64,000 nt of DNA from Clostridium sp. Ade.TY (GCF_000498355.1 NZ_AVSV01000025.1:1-64000); one strand, 5' to 3'; positions 29,379-39,058 are shown, numbered from the stretch's first letter. A program made the numbers and translations. Notes: generated from the sequence alone by a model not told the origin.

Positions 29379-30455
29379 CTATTCTGCTTTAAATTCTATA
29401 ACTTCATAAACTTTTTTAGGTATTTCAAGCGCTCCATTTTTTATATTTTCTTTATATTTTTTTAACTTTTCCATAGTTTCCTTTGATACACTTTCTTCTG
29501 TTGAAGGTGCATAGTCTATTATATCATCCTTAACACCATATTCTTCTATATTATCTATACCACTTTTAAAACTTCCTTCTTCCATTTCCTTATAAGAATT
29601 CAATACTGTTTTATCCACTTTCTTAATCATTGATGATATTATTTGATCTTTATACTCTGGAAGTTCTACCTTTTGGTCTACATCTACACCTATAGCTAAT
29701 TTACCTCTTTCCTTAGCAGCTTTAAAAACTCCAATTCCGGCCCTGCCACAAGTTTGAAATATTATATCACACCCTTGATTATACAATTCAATAGCTTTTT
29801 CATAAGCTTTTTTTTCATCTGAATAAGTTTGAATAAATCTAGTATCTATTCCATCTATAAGTCCTTTAGCAGCTTTTTCATTTACAGTTTTTACTCCTGC
29901 CATATATCCATTGCAAAATTCTAATCCCATTTCATCATTCAGCGCTCCAACAAATCCAACTTGATTAGTTTTTGTTTCAGAACCTGCAACTACTCCCATT
30001 AAAAAACTACCTTCTTGATGTTTAAATATTATTGATTTAACATTTGCTTCCTCAACCTTTGAATCAATTATCGTAAAACTTTTTTCTCTTCTTTCTCTAG
30101 AAACTTTTTCAACTGAAGATTTTGTTTCTCTTCCCATACATATTACCATTGAATTATCTTCACTTGACTTTCTAAGTAGATTATCAATCTGTTCAGAACT
30201 ACCTTCAACTTCAAATGGAAATTCAACATATTCTGTTTCTGTTCCATATTTTGCTTTAGCCTCTTCAGAACCTTTTTTTGCTAGAAAGCCAAACGATTTA
30301 TCATTAAAATTTTGAGCTAAAATAGCAATATTTATTTGCTGTCTATTGACTAAATTTACTCCATCTTTACAACCTCCAACTAACATAATTAAATATAAAC
30401 TTACTAATAATAACAATAATATTGAGATTTCTTTGTTTCTCTTTAGTTTATCCAT
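29379..30455 (-). CDS. BMP-family substrate-binding lipoprotein (PnrA/Med-like)
   Basis: 358 residues. Lipoprotein signal with lipobox LVGGC (Cys ~29), then a periplasmic-binding-protein fold of the basic membrane protein family (INIAILAQNFNDKSFG, MGVVAGSETKTNQVGFVGALND, FCNGYMAGVKTVN, IIFQTCGRAGIGVFKAAKERG, AIGVDVDQ). Relatives bind purine nucleosides for an ABC importer or act as the Bacillus Med regulator of competence. No ABC ATPase or permease lies beside it, so it is an orphan component or a sensor. GAGGTG precedes the ATG. Monocistronic. Confidence 0.85.
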   Translation of the reverse strand: MDKLKRNKEISILLLLLVSLYLIMLVGGCKDGVNLVNRQQINIAILAQNFNDKSFGFLAKKGSEEAKAKYGTETEYVEFPFEVEGSSEQIDNLLRKSSEDNSMVICMGRETKSSVEKVSRERREKSFTIIDSKVEEANVKSIIFKHQEGSFLMGVVAGSETKTNQVGFVGALNDEMGLEFCNGYMAGVKTVNEKAAKGLIDGIDTRFIQTYSDEKKAYEKAIELYNQGCDIIFQTCGRAGIGVFKAAKERGKLAIGVDVDQKVELPEYKDQIISSMIKKVDKTVLNSYKEMEEGSFKSGIDNIEEYGVKDDIIDYAPSTEESVSKETMEKLKKYKENIKNGALEIPKKVYEVIEFKAE

Positions 30456-30521
30456 AAGCGACTCACCTCGATAAAATTTATATAATTTTATCTTTTCCCA
30501 AAAATATTTTTTAATACAAAT

Positions 30522-30551
30522 AAAGGAGCATCAAAATTTGATACTCCTCTA
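30522..30551 (-). terminator. Terminator of degV gene
   Basis: AGAGGAGTATCAAA is paired with TTTGATGCTCCTTT, then ATTTGTATT on the minus strand. Confidence 0.8.
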
Positions 30552-30557
30552 TTTATA

Positions 30558-31406
30558 TTATTTATTTAATTTTTCACTTATAAAAAATAATCCGCCTGCT
30601 TTATTTCCTGAATGTATTCCTACTGAACAACCAACAGGACCTTCAATATAATCAATATTATTGCTTTCTAAGTATTCTTTTAATGGAGATGTTATCTCAT
30701 CATAATTTACATCTACTAAAAGTACTGGCATATCTTTTCTTGGTTTAAGTTCTTCCATATCACTTATAATTCTTTTAACTGCTTTTTTAGGACCTCTTAC
30801 TTTACCTTTTACGTCCATAACTCCATCCTTAACTTCAAGAATAAGTTTTATTCCAAGCATTCCTGTAACAACACTTACAGCCTTAGGAAGTCTTCCACCT
30901 TTAACTAAGTTATCTAAAGAGTCAAAACTTAATGAACTATTTATATAAGGTTTAACCTCTTCTAACTCTTTTACTATTTCTTCTATAGATAATCCACTAT
31001 CTCTAAGCTTTGTTGCCTTTAAAACTAAAACTCCAAGTCCTGCTGTTATTGTTTGTGAATCTACAATATAAACATCTTCAGTCTCTAACATTTGCTTTGC
31101 AAGACAAGCTGATTGATATGTTCCACTCATACCTGATGACATTAACACAGCTAAAACTTTGTAACCTTCATCAATATATTTTTTGTAAGTTTCAACAAAT
31201 CTATTTGGAGTTATTTGACCTGTTGTTGGGAAAACATTCCCTTCATCTATTTTCTTAAAAACTTCATCTAAACTTATTTCAACACCATCTAAATAACTTT
31301 CTTCTCCAAAATTTATAAGGACTGGTAATACTTCAACTTCCAATTCCTTTAAAAGTTCCTTTGGTAAATCAACGGTACTATCTGTAATAATTTTAATCTT
31401 TTCCAT
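30558..31406 (-). CDS. DegV-family fatty-acid-binding protein
   Basis: 282 residues, two-domain DegV fold. It opens with IKIITDSTVDLPKELL and carries GQITPNRFVETYKKY, the lipid-binding MSSGMSGTYQSA and DSLDNLVKGGRLPKA segments, and closes with GPVGCSVGIHSGNKAGG. Family members bind long-chain fatty acids and some serve as FakB partners of fatty-acid kinase FakA; no FakA is in view. It lies 20 bases downstream of trmL, so the two are probably co-transcribed. Confidence 0.9.
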   Translation of the reverse strand: MEKIKIITDSTVDLPKELLKELEVEVLPVLINFGEESYLDGVEISLDEVFKKIDEGNVFPTTGQITPNRFVETYKKYIDEGYKVLAVLMSSGMSGTYQSACLAKQMLETEDVYIVDSQTITAGLGVLVLKATKLRDSGLSIEEIVKELEEVKPYINSSLSFDSLDNLVKGGRLPKAVSVVTGMLGIKLILEVKDGVMDVKGKVRGPKKAVKRIISDMEELKPRKDMPVLLVDVNYDEITSPLKEYLESNNIDYIEGPVGCSVGIHSGNKAGGLFFISEKLNK

Positions 31407-31425
31407 TCCCTCATTCCCCTTTACT

Positions 31426-31887
31426 TTATTTCATATTAGGAAATCCCATTTGTCTTAATGCTTCATATGCAACTATAGCAACTGTATTTGAAAGATTTAA
31501 ACTTCTTGTACTTGTTTTTATCATTGGTACTCTTAATCCTTCATGAGCATTATGAACATCTTCTGGCACTCCACATGTTTCCCTTCCAAACATAATGAAG
31601 TCTCCCTCATTAAACTTAATTTCATCATAGTGTTCTCCACCATGAGTTGTTGCTAAATATATTTTCTTATCCCCATACTTTTTCATAAAATCTTCATAGT
31701 TCTCATGAATTTCAAGTTCTAATTCGTCCCAATAATCAAGCCCTGCTCTTTTTACTTGTTTTGAACTTATATCAAATCCTAAAGGCTTTATTAAATGTAA
31801 TTTAGCTCCTGTTAATACACAAGTTCTTGCTATATTTCCTGTATTTTGTGGTATCTCTGGTTGATACATAACTATATTTAAATTCAA
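31426..31887 (-). CDS. trmL: tRNA (cytidine/uridine-34 2'-O)-methyltransferase TrmL
   Basis: 153-residue SPOUT methyltransferase modifying the wobble base of tRNA-Leu. Knot motifs: VMYQPEIPQNTGNIARTC at the start, FMFGRETCGVPEDVH and the SAM-binding end MIKTSTRSLNLSNTVAIVAYEALRQ. I start it at a TTG (31887, MNLNIVMYQPE) with GGAAGGTG six bases upstream; the track-style longer GTG start overlaps that site. First gene of a trmL-degV pair. Confidence 0.93.
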   Translation of the reverse strand: MNLNIVMYQPEIPQNTGNIARTCVLTGAKLHLIKPLGFDISSKQVKRAGLDYWDELELEIHENYEDFMKKYGDKKIYLATTHGGEHYDEIKFNEGDFIMFGRETCGVPEDVHNAHEGLRVPMIKTSTRSLNLSNTVAIVAYEALRQMGFPNMK

Positions 31888-31924
31888 AAAAATCACCTTC
31901 CATAATCATATAAACAGAAAAAAG

Positions 31925-31946
31925 AAGATGAATTCGCATTCATCTT
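31925..31946 (-). terminator. Terminator upstream of trmL, ending the HAD-splB unit
   Basis: AAGATGAAT-GCG-AATTCATCTT then CTTTTTTCTG on the minus strand. Confidence 0.85.
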
Positions 31947-32070
31947 AAGATTTCAAAAGTTTATTTTTAAACTTATAATAAAAATAATACTACATACCTT
32001 CTCTTTAGTCAAAGCATTTAAAGCTGGCTATATCATTAATATTTAAATTTAAATAAGATAAAATTATTTT

Positions 32071-33084
32071 TTAAATAATATACTTTATTATACAATTACA
32101 TATGTATTTTTTTATATTTTCTTCAAAAAAATTTTTAACTTCTAACAAAATATCTTTATTATAAACATATTTTGTATAACCAAATTGTCCATACTTTAAT
32201 GTTCTATCTTCTTTATTCATAGGAAGTTTCGAATCTTTATAAACACTTAATATTTGATTTTTAGCTCTTTCTGTATATCTATGTGTTATAACTTCTATTT
32301 CTATTGTTCTTTCTTTATTTTTAAACTCATTTCCAATACTTTTTATTAATTCTAAATAATCTTCTTTATAATTATCATATAAAAATACAGGAGCTATTAT
32401 AAATCCAATTTTATATCCATCATTATATAACTTTTTAGCTCCATTTATCCTCTCTTTAAAAGAATCTGTTCCTCTTTCAAATTCATTTATAATTTTATCT
32501 GTATTTAAACTAAATCTTATTGTTGTTCTTCCATTATGCTTAACTCCAATTAATGAATCTATATCTTTAAATTTAGTTACAAATCTAAATAAACTATACT
32601 CATTTTCACCAAAAAATTCTATAGCACGCTTCATAGCACCACTGTATTGTTCAACTGGTATTGGATCCGATGTTGCAGCACCCTCGAATACTGTTATAGC
32701 CGGCTTTCTTTCTTCTATATATTTTAATGCCTTATTTAAAATTTCATCTATATTTACATAAACTTTAGTTGCCGGTCTTTTTCCAAGTTGAGTATTTAAA
32801 TAACAATATTCACACATACCACTGCAACCACTTACTAATGGTAATTGATAATTAGCTGAAGGCTTACAACTTTGAAATTCAGTTATCTTTCTTACTCCTA
32901 TAACTAAAGTTCTTTTTCCAGATACAAAACTTTGTATTGGAGTTTCTCCTTTTTTTCCAATAACTCTTCCACCCTTATTTATTGTTATATCTTTATTTTC
33001 TTTTTTAAAAAGTTCTAACAATTTTTTTCCTAAAGGATATTCTAATGATTTTTCATCAAATACTACTTTAGATGGATTAAACAT
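32071..33084 (-). CDS. splB: Spore photoproduct lyase
   Basis: 337-residue radical SAM enzyme that directly reverses the spore photoproduct (5-thyminyl-5,6-dihydrothymine) during germination. The cluster motif is CSGMCEYCYLN (~91-101, CX3CX2C). The flanking context NYQLPLVSGCSG, TVFEGAATSDP, RFSLNTDKIINEFE and the C-terminal YGQFGYTKYVY fits SplB of Bacillus (342 residues). AGAGGTGATTTT precedes the ATG. The gene lies 26 bases after a HAD phosphatase gene. Its presence says the organism makes endospores. Confidence 0.93.
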   Translation of the reverse strand: MFNPSKVVFDEKSLEYPLGKKLLELFKKENKDITINKGGRVIGKKGETPIQSFVSGKRTLVIGVRKITEFQSCKPSANYQLPLVSGCSGMCEYCYLNTQLGKRPATKVYVNIDEILNKALKYIEERKPAITVFEGAATSDPIPVEQYSGAMKRAIEFFGENEYSLFRFVTKFKDIDSLIGVKHNGRTTIRFSLNTDKIINEFERGTDSFKERINGAKKLYNDGYKIGFIIAPVFLYDNYKEDYLELIKSIGNEFKNKERTIEIEVITHRYTERAKNQILSVYKDSKLPMNKEDRTLKYGQFGYTKYVYNKDILLEVKNFFEENIKKYICNCIIKYII

Positions 33085-33110
33085 AAAATCACCTCTAAAA
33101 TAGTATCTCT

Positions 33111-33950
33111 CTATCTTTTGTTTAATATGAATTTTTCTAAAGCTTTTCTAACACCATCATTTACATTTGTATCTGTTATATAATTTGCTTTTTCTTTAAG
33201 TTTTGGAATTCCATTTCCCATAGCAATACCAAGTCCTGCATATTCTATCATTGATATATCATTTTCATTATCACCAATACAAATTATCTCTTCTCTCTTT
33301 ATTCCATAATATTTAGCTAACATTTTTACAGCATTTCCTTTTGATACACCTAATTTATTTATTTCTATGCTTCTTCCACCAGAACAATAATAAGTTATTC
33401 CATCAATTTTATCTAATTCTTTTCTAAACATTTCTGTTCTATCTTTAAAAGGTGAAAACATTATACATTTAGTTACTTTTCCTTTATAACCTTTTATACT
33501 ATCATCAATATCTTTTAAGTTTTTAATAACTTTAATATTTACTGGGAAATCTCTATTTTTTATATCAGGTAATACTATTTTTGCTATTAAACTGCTAACT
33601 TTACTATTTGTTATAACTTCATCAATTGTATGTAAATGTAATACTACATTGCATTTTTTTGCTGCTAGAAGGAGTTTTTTTATAATTTCTAAATCTATTT
33701 CACTTTTAAATATAGGTTTATCTTTAGACTTTTCTCTTATAACAGCTCCATTACCAGCTATTACAGCATCTGATGCACCTAAAAGATTTGAATAATAAGC
33801 TGCATTATTATAAAGTCTGCCTGTTGTAACAACTACCTGAACACCTTTTTTACTAACTTCTTTTATAGTCTTTTTGCTTTCTTCTGATACAGATTTTCTT
33901 TTTCCAAGCATAGTTCCGTCCATATCTATACATACCATCTTATAAATCAT
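33111..33950 (-). CDS. Cof-type HAD-IIB phosphatase
   Basis: 279 residues, cytoplasmic. HAD motif I CIDMDGTML (nucleophile Asp ~9), motif II VTTGR, cap domain (~85-190), motif III SKGNAVKML (Lys) and motif IV CIGDNENDISMIEYAG. Family members dephosphorylate sugar phosphates or cofactor phosphates such as pyridoxal phosphate and FMN; substrate not predictable. GGAGATGGATAT precedes the ATG. Upstream partner of splB in a two-gene unit. Confidence 0.9.
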   Translation of the reverse strand: MIYKMVCIDMDGTMLGKRKSVSEESKKTIKEVSKKGVQVVVTTGRLYNNAAYYSNLLGASDAVIAGNGAVIREKSKDKPIFKSEIDLEIIKKLLLAAKKCNVVLHLHTIDEVITNSKVSSLIAKIVLPDIKNRDFPVNIKVIKNLKDIDDSIKGYKGKVTKCIMFSPFKDRTEMFRKELDKIDGITYYCSGGRSIEINKLGVSKGNAVKMLAKYYGIKREEIICIGDNENDISMIEYAGLGIAMGNGIPKLKEKANYITDTNVNDGVRKALEKFILNKR

Positions 33951-33978
33951 ATATCCATCTCCAATATCTTTCTATAAC

Positions 33979-34009
33979 AAAAGCAAGTTATATATTATAA
34001 CTTGCTTTT
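33979..34009 (-). terminator. Terminator of the VanW-family gene
   Basis: AAAAGCAAGTTATA and its complement with a short loop and T-rich flank. Confidence 0.85.
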
Positions 34010-34114
34010 AATTCATAATATCCTATTTTATATTTTATGAAAAATAATCATATTTTTCCACATTCATTTATTTAATTAAGAGTTTTTTAACTTTTTTAAC
34101 CATTAATCCAAACT

Positions 34115-35515
34115 TTATTTTTTCTTAGTTCCAACTCTAACTTTTCTAGGTACCATAGCATAATTATCCGTAGATACTAATTCTTTTTTTATAAGCTGTC
34201 CATTTTCATATGTTAATTGATAACCTCTTGCTACATATCCAGTTTGTCCATTAGATTCAACAATTCTCTTACCCTCTTCTAAATTTGGATCCTTTATTAT
34301 CTCTTCTGTTGGATTTATAACTCTAAGTACTTCATTTGTCATATCATAAGTTCTACCTTTTAATCCATCTACATCTCCATATATTTTAAAGGTTACCATT
34401 TTATTATGTGTTATTCCTTTTATATATATTGGGAAGTCATAAGGATTTTTAAATTTATAATCCAAATATCCCCATGCAACAGTAGCATCAAGTCCAGGTT
34501 TTGAATATCCAACTGTTAGTGAATGATTATATCTTTCTGTTGATCTTATATTAGCCTTCATTACAGCCCTATATAAAGTAGTTGAAACCTGACATATTCC
34601 GCCACCAATATCTTTTACTACTTGATTATTTATATATGCATTTCCTTCTTTATAAAGACTTTTATCTTTTTGACTAGTTTCACTATAACTAAATTCCTCT
34701 CCAGGCATTAAAACTGTACCATCAACAAAATTAGTTACAACTTGTATATTAGTTGCTCTGTTTGAATCCGATGATTGATATGAAGTTGTAAATTCTCCCA
34801 TAACACCATCAATTTTTGAAAGTTCCTTTTTAGTTACTTTAGGCATTACTTCTTTTTCTTCTACTACTATCTTAGTTTCATTTCCAATATCACCATTTAA
34901 TTCTTCTTTAAATTTATTATCTAACTCTTTTTTATCTACTCCATACCCAACTTTTTCAGGAGTTATTAAAATTTTCCCATTTATTGATATAGTAGCATCT
35001 TTAGGCAATATAGTAAACTTTTTAACTATTTTATCTTCTAATGAAGTTAATTTCTTGTTGTTATAAGTAAAGTTAAGTTGAATTTCTTGTTTATAATTTT
35101 TTTTATTTTTTATTAAGGAATTCTTTTTAAAAAAGTTTGAGTCTTTTCCATAATTAAACGCCTCATCTATTGCTTTATCCACATCATATTTAGGGGATAT
35201 TTCAGAATAATTTGCTTCAAACTCCTTATCTTTACCTTTAATATTTACTATAATTTCTTTATTTCCTATATTTTTTGTATAATTATTGTTTAATGCATTT
35301 TTAGCTTCTTCCTTTGTCATACCACCAACATTTATTTCTTTAATAAAAACATTTGGATAAATTTTATTGCTCCATTCATTTATTGCATTATTGGCTGATA
35401 CACCATATGCAATACCACCTATAATCATCATTGAAGCTAAAGCAGTAATTCCTATAATTATCTTTTTTTTCGAATCACCTTTTTTGCTTAATGATTCATC
35501 TCCACTTGAACTCAT
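34115..35515 (-). CDS. VanW-family membrane-anchored protein with peptidoglycan-binding and G5 domains
   Basis: 466 residues. A cytoplasmic Ser/Lys-rich N-terminus, one membrane helix (~25-45, IIIGITALASMMIIGGIAYGV), then tandem PG_binding_4-type regions (~50-210), the VanW domain (~230-370, GGGICQVSTTLYRAVMKAN, RYNHSLTVGYSKPGLDATVAWG) and a G5-like domain (~390-460, ESNGQTGYVARGYQL). Exact role of VanW is unknown even in van operons; here it is a wall-associated protein. Start at ATG 35515, since GGGGGAAGG is just before it. It is followed by the GH25/two-component/ddl neighbours upstream. Confidence 0.9.
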   Translation of the reverse strand: MSSSGDESLSKKGDSKKKIIIGITALASMMIIGGIAYGVSANNAINEWSNKIYPNVFIKEINVGGMTKEEAKNALNNNYTKNIGNKEIIVNIKGKDKEFEANYSEISPKYDVDKAIDEAFNYGKDSNFFKKNSLIKNKKNYKQEIQLNFTYNNKKLTSLEDKIVKKFTILPKDATISINGKILITPEKVGYGVDKKELDNKFKEELNGDIGNETKIVVEEKEVMPKVTKKELSKIDGVMGEFTTSYQSSDSNRATNIQVVTNFVDGTVLMPGEEFSYSETSQKDKSLYKEGNAYINNQVVKDIGGGICQVSTTLYRAVMKANIRSTERYNHSLTVGYSKPGLDATVAWGYLDYKFKNPYDFPIYIKGITHNKMVTFKIYGDVDGLKGRTYDMTNEVLRVINPTEEIIKDPNLEEGKRIVESNGQTGYVARGYQLTYENGQLIKKELVSTDNYAMVPRKVRVGTKKK

Positions 35516-35610
35516 TTTTAACCTTCCCCCTGTCATTTAAAATCCCTTCCATCATTTTCCATTATATAACATTTTTTATTATTTTTTAATACTTTTTTTT
35601 AATTTATTAA

Positions 35611-35644
35611 AAGAGTCTTTCATTTTTTATTTTGAAAGACTCTT
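35611..35644 (-). terminator. Terminator of the GH25 gene
   Basis: AAGAGTCTTTCA is paired with TGAAAGACTCTT, then TTAATAAATT on the minus strand. Confidence 0.85.
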
Positions 35645-35665
35645 ATTAACTTCTATGATATTATT

Positions 35666-36622
35666 TTATATTATCCTACCATCTAACTTATATAAACTTC
35701 TAATTTGTGATGTTTCACCATCATAATCAAAAGCTTCTATAGTAATATTTAAAACCCTATTGTTAGGTTTATAAATTTTACTTAAAGGAATTCTAAAAGA
35801 AGTATCATCTCTATCAACTGTACCAACCCAATAATTATCTATAAACAAATTATATCCCAATAAATCTATATCACTATTTTTCTTCCATGATACATAAATA
35901 TATTTATCATCTTTCCATGCCTTTAATCCATTTACTTGTTTTGGTTGCATTAAAAGATCTAAATTATCTGGTCCCCAATTTGCATCTAGTGGATTATTAA
36001 CTCCTTGAACTTTTTGACTTTCACTAAATTGCCAAATTCTCCACCTTGTCCATCCTCCTACATTTGGAGGAACTTTTGGATTATTTGGTATATTTGTATA
36101 CATAGCAATCCAAAGAGGCATATTTTTTAATGGATATGTTCCTTCACTGGATTTAAAATCATCATAAAGTTGTATAAAAAATAACCCTGTATAAAGCATA
36201 AGTCTTCTTCTAGTTTTTTTCTCAAATCTTTTTCTAAATCTATCAACCCAGTTAAGAAGTGCATCTGTACCTATTTTAGGTTCTATTGGCGCTTCAACAT
36301 CTAATACGGGAAATAAATCCCCATAATTTTTATTTCCAAATCCTTTTTGAAGAATGTTTATAAAATCATCACATTGTGAATCAGCTGTTAAAAGATTATA
36401 AGAAGGCACTGCATAATGGTATGCACCAACCGGTATGCCATATTTTCTACTTTCTGCAGCATATTCTAAAAACTTCTTATCAACTCTAAAAGATCCACTG
36501 CCTGACCCTGAAGATCTTAAATATAAAAAATCAATTGTTTTTGCTAGTACCGTAAAATCAACACCTTGGCTATATTCATTTATATCTATTCCAAAGGTAC
36601 TTTTAGGATTTCTATCTTGCAT
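35666..36622 (-). CDS. Glycoside hydrolase family 25 lysozyme with C-terminal Fn3-like domain
   Basis: 318 residues. The GH25 muramidase domain (~8-225) shows the catalytic-site strands FGIDINEYSQGVDF, YLRSSGSGSGSF, PVGAYHYAVP and the catalytic PVLDVEAP, then WRIWQFSES. Residues ~230-315 look like a fibronectin-III-like beta domain (DKYIYVSWKKN). There is no N-terminal signal peptide, so it is either released by lysis, exported by another route, or used inside the mother cell during sporulation. GGAGGAGTT precedes the ATG. It does not lie beside phage genes. Confidence 0.9.
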   Translation of the reverse strand: MQDRNPKSTFGIDINEYSQGVDFTVLAKTIDFLYLRSSGSGSGSFRVDKKFLEYAAESRKYGIPVGAYHYAVPSYNLLTADSQCDDFINILQKGFGNKNYGDLFPVLDVEAPIEPKIGTDALLNWVDRFRKRFEKKTRRRLMLYTGLFFIQLYDDFKSSEGTYPLKNMPLWIAMYTNIPNNPKVPPNVGGWTRWRIWQFSESQKVQGVNNPLDANWGPDNLDLLMQPKQVNGLKAWKDDKYIYVSWKKNSDIDLLGYNLFIDNYWVGTVDRDDTSFRIPLSKIYKPNNRVLNITIEAFDYDGETSQIRSLYKLDGRII

Positions 36623-36709
36623 AACTCCTCCAAAAGTAAAAATACTTATTCCTTATTAAGATATTAAATAAAATAGCTTAAGGTTACATTATTCATAAAA
36701 TTATATAAT

Positions 36710-38260
36710 TTATTTAATTCTAAGCCTTACATAGAAACTTATATCATTTCCATAACATTCTCCCCAAATTTCACCTTTATGCATCTCTACTATATTTTTT
36801 GAAATAGCAAGACCTAGCCCAGAACCTCCAAGATTTGTGTTTCTTGATTCTTCCATTCTATAAAATCTATCAAATAATTTATCCATCTTTTCTTTTGGAA
36901 TACTTTCTCCTCTATTTTTTACAGCTATTGTTGCATATCCATCTTTTGAATAAACACCAATAATTACAGCTCCTGGTTTATAAGAATATTTAACTGCATT
37001 AGTTAAAAGATTTTCTAATACTCTAACCATTTTATCTGGATCTATACTTACTATTATTGGTTCATCTGATAATGTTTTTATTTGATCTACACTTGAGCTT
37101 TCAAAATAAGGTTTCAATTCTTCTGAAACTTGGGCAACAAATTCACCTAAGTTTACATCAACTTTATTAAGCTTTATTCCTTTATTATTATACTTTGTAT
37201 ATTCAAACAAATCTTCTATAAGTATTCTAAGCTTTTCTGCTTTATTATAAGCAATATCTAAATATTCATTCATTGATTTTTCATCTGTATATCTTTTATC
37301 TTTTAAAAGACCTATATATCCCATTATAGAAGTTAATGGTGTCCTTAAATCATGTGAAACATTTGTTATAAGATCAGCTTTTGTTTTTTCAGCCTCTTCT
37401 TGTGCTTCTATTCTATTATTTATTTCATTTGCCATGTTATTTACATTGGTTGCTATATTAGCAATTTCATCATTTCCATTTTCAGGTATTTTATGAGATA
37501 AATCACCATCTGCTATAGCTTTAATTCCTTTTGCAATTTCATCTAAATATTTTGTTTTCTTATTAGTTGCAATTAAGAATATTACTATAAATATTATTAT
37601 AGATAACGTTAAAGCTAAATAAGAATTTGAAACTAAATAATCAACATATTCTATTCTTGCACTAGGAATACCAGTATATATCATATAAAATTTACCACCA
37701 TCAACATCAATAGGATATACTGCTGTATATTCTCTTGATTCATACTCATCTTTTGGATTTTTAGAAACATTTTTAAGTACTGTATAAATATCTATTTTTT
37801 CTTCTGATGCATTTTGATTTCTATATAAAACTTTACCATCTATATCAGTTATATAAATTTTATTGTTATCACTTGAATAACGATCAATTAAATTATTAAA
37901 GAAATCTTTATTAGTTATTTTTATATCATTACTTATACTCTCATGTTCTATCTCATTTACTATACCTTGAGCACTATGTTCCATATCACTATAATCATAT
38001 CTTATTTCTGCATTAGTATGGACATTTTTAAACATATCATTTAATATTCCATATGATATTGTTGAAATTATAAAACATATAGCAAACATAATCATAAGTT
38101 CAAATCTAATACTTTGCTTTATTTTAGTATCAAATTTTTCAATTAATTCTCTAATTTTAATACCTAACTTTGTTTCCTTAAACTCTTCGTATTTTCTTTT
38201 TAACTTCTCTCTTTTTCTCTCTTTAGGCTCCTTATCTTTTTTCTTTTTTCTATTTATCAA
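36710..38260 (-). CDS. Sensor histidine kinase (OmpR/VanS-type)
   Basis: 516 residues: a very basic cytoplasmic N-terminus (~50 residues, Lys/Arg/Glu-rich), membrane helix ~52-73, an extracellular sensor (~75-208), helix ~211-233, HAMP (~234-286), HisKA with phospho-acceptor NVSHDLRTPLTS and a HATPase domain (ENLLTNAVKYSY N-box, GGSGLGLAISK G-box). The start is a TTG (38260) overlapping the end of the regulator gene by 11 bases, i.e. translational coupling. Its place between ddl and wall enzymes suggests envelope-stress sensing. Signal unknown. Confidence 0.9.
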   Translation of the reverse strand: MINRKKKKDKEPKERKREKLKRKYEEFKETKLGIKIRELIEKFDTKIKQSIRFELMIMFAICFIISTISYGILNDMFKNVHTNAEIRYDYSDMEHSAQGIVNEIEHESISNDIKITNKDFFNNLIDRYSSDNNKIYITDIDGKVLYRNQNASEEKIDIYTVLKNVSKNPKDEYESREYTAVYPIDVDGGKFYMIYTGIPSARIEYVDYLVSNSYLALTLSIIIFIVIFLIATNKKTKYLDEIAKGIKAIADGDLSHKIPENGNDEIANIATNVNNMANEINNRIEAQEEAEKTKADLITNVSHDLRTPLTSIMGYIGLLKDKRYTDEKSMNEYLDIAYNKAEKLRILIEDLFEYTKYNNKGIKLNKVDVNLGEFVAQVSEELKPYFESSSVDQIKTLSDEPIIVSIDPDKMVRVLENLLTNAVKYSYKPGAVIIGVYSKDGYATIAVKNRGESIPKEKMDKLFDRFYRMEESRNTNLGGSGLGLAISKNIVEMHKGEIWGECYGNDISFYVRLRIK

Positions 38261-38948
38261 TTTTATATCCTACCCCCCAAACTGTTTTTAAAAACCTAGG
38301 ACTTCTTGGATTTTCCTCTATCTTTTCTCTTATCTTTCTAATATGAACCATAACCGTATTATCAGATTCCATATATTCTTGGTCCCATACACTTTCATAT
38401 ATATTTCTCATTGAAAATACTTTTCCACGGTTTTTAGCAAGTAAAACCAATATATCAAATTCAGTTGGAGTAAATCTAATACTATTTTCTCCTAAAAATA
38501 CCTCATGAGTATCTAATTTTATGCATAAATCATCTATAACTATTGTTAATTCTGAATCTTCTTTTGGCTTATTGTTAAATTTTTTGTATCTCCTAAGCTG
38601 AGATTTTACTCTAGCTATTAATTCTAATGTATTAAAAGGCTTACTTAAATAATCATCTGCTCCCATATTAAGCCCTAATATTTTATCTATATCTTCTGAT
38701 TTTGCTGAAAGCATTATAATTGGCATTTCACTTTCTTCTCTTATTTTAAGGCAAGTTTCTATACCATTTAATTTTGGCATCATAACATCTAATATTACTA
38801 AATCTATATCATTTTCTCTAAGTAAATATAATGCTTCCTCCCCATCTTGTGCTTTAAGTGTTTCGTATCCTTCACCTTTTAAATATATTTCAACTAAATC
38901 TCTTATTTCTTTTTCATCATCAACAATTAAAATTCTCTCTTTTCTCAA
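38250..38948 (-). CDS. OmpR-family response regulator
   Basis: 232 residues. Receiver domain (~1-120) with acidic pocket VDDEKE, phospho-acceptor Asp in LVILDVMMP and conserved Lys in LSKPFN; winged-helix DNA-binding domain (~130-230, FTPTEFDILVLLAKNRGKVFS, VMVHIRKIREKIEENP). Partner of the kinase that overlaps its end. The pair probably controls envelope genes nearby such as ddl, GH25 or vanW, but no binding site is evident. Confidence 0.93.
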   Translation of the reverse strand: MRKERILIVDDEKEIRDLVEIYLKGEGYETLKAQDGEEALYLLRENDIDLVILDVMMPKLNGIETCLKIREESEMPIIMLSAKSEDIDKILGLNMGADDYLSKPFNTLELIARVKSQLRRYKKFNNKPKEDSELTIVIDDLCIKLDTHEVFLGENSIRFTPTEFDILVLLAKNRGKVFSMRNIYESVWDQEYMESDNTVMVHIRKIREKIEENPRSPRFLKTVWGVGYKIDK

Positions 38949-39058
38949 ATTAATTCCTCCAAACTATTTTAATAGTATATTTAAAATTATAATTTTTACA
39001 TCTTAAATAATTAAACAATAATTCCTTAATAAATTCTTAAAAATTATAATATAAAAAT

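Noticed and set aside
35666-36622. Prophage endolysin remnant
   Set aside because: No holin, tail or integrase genes are nearby and base composition matches the surroundings.
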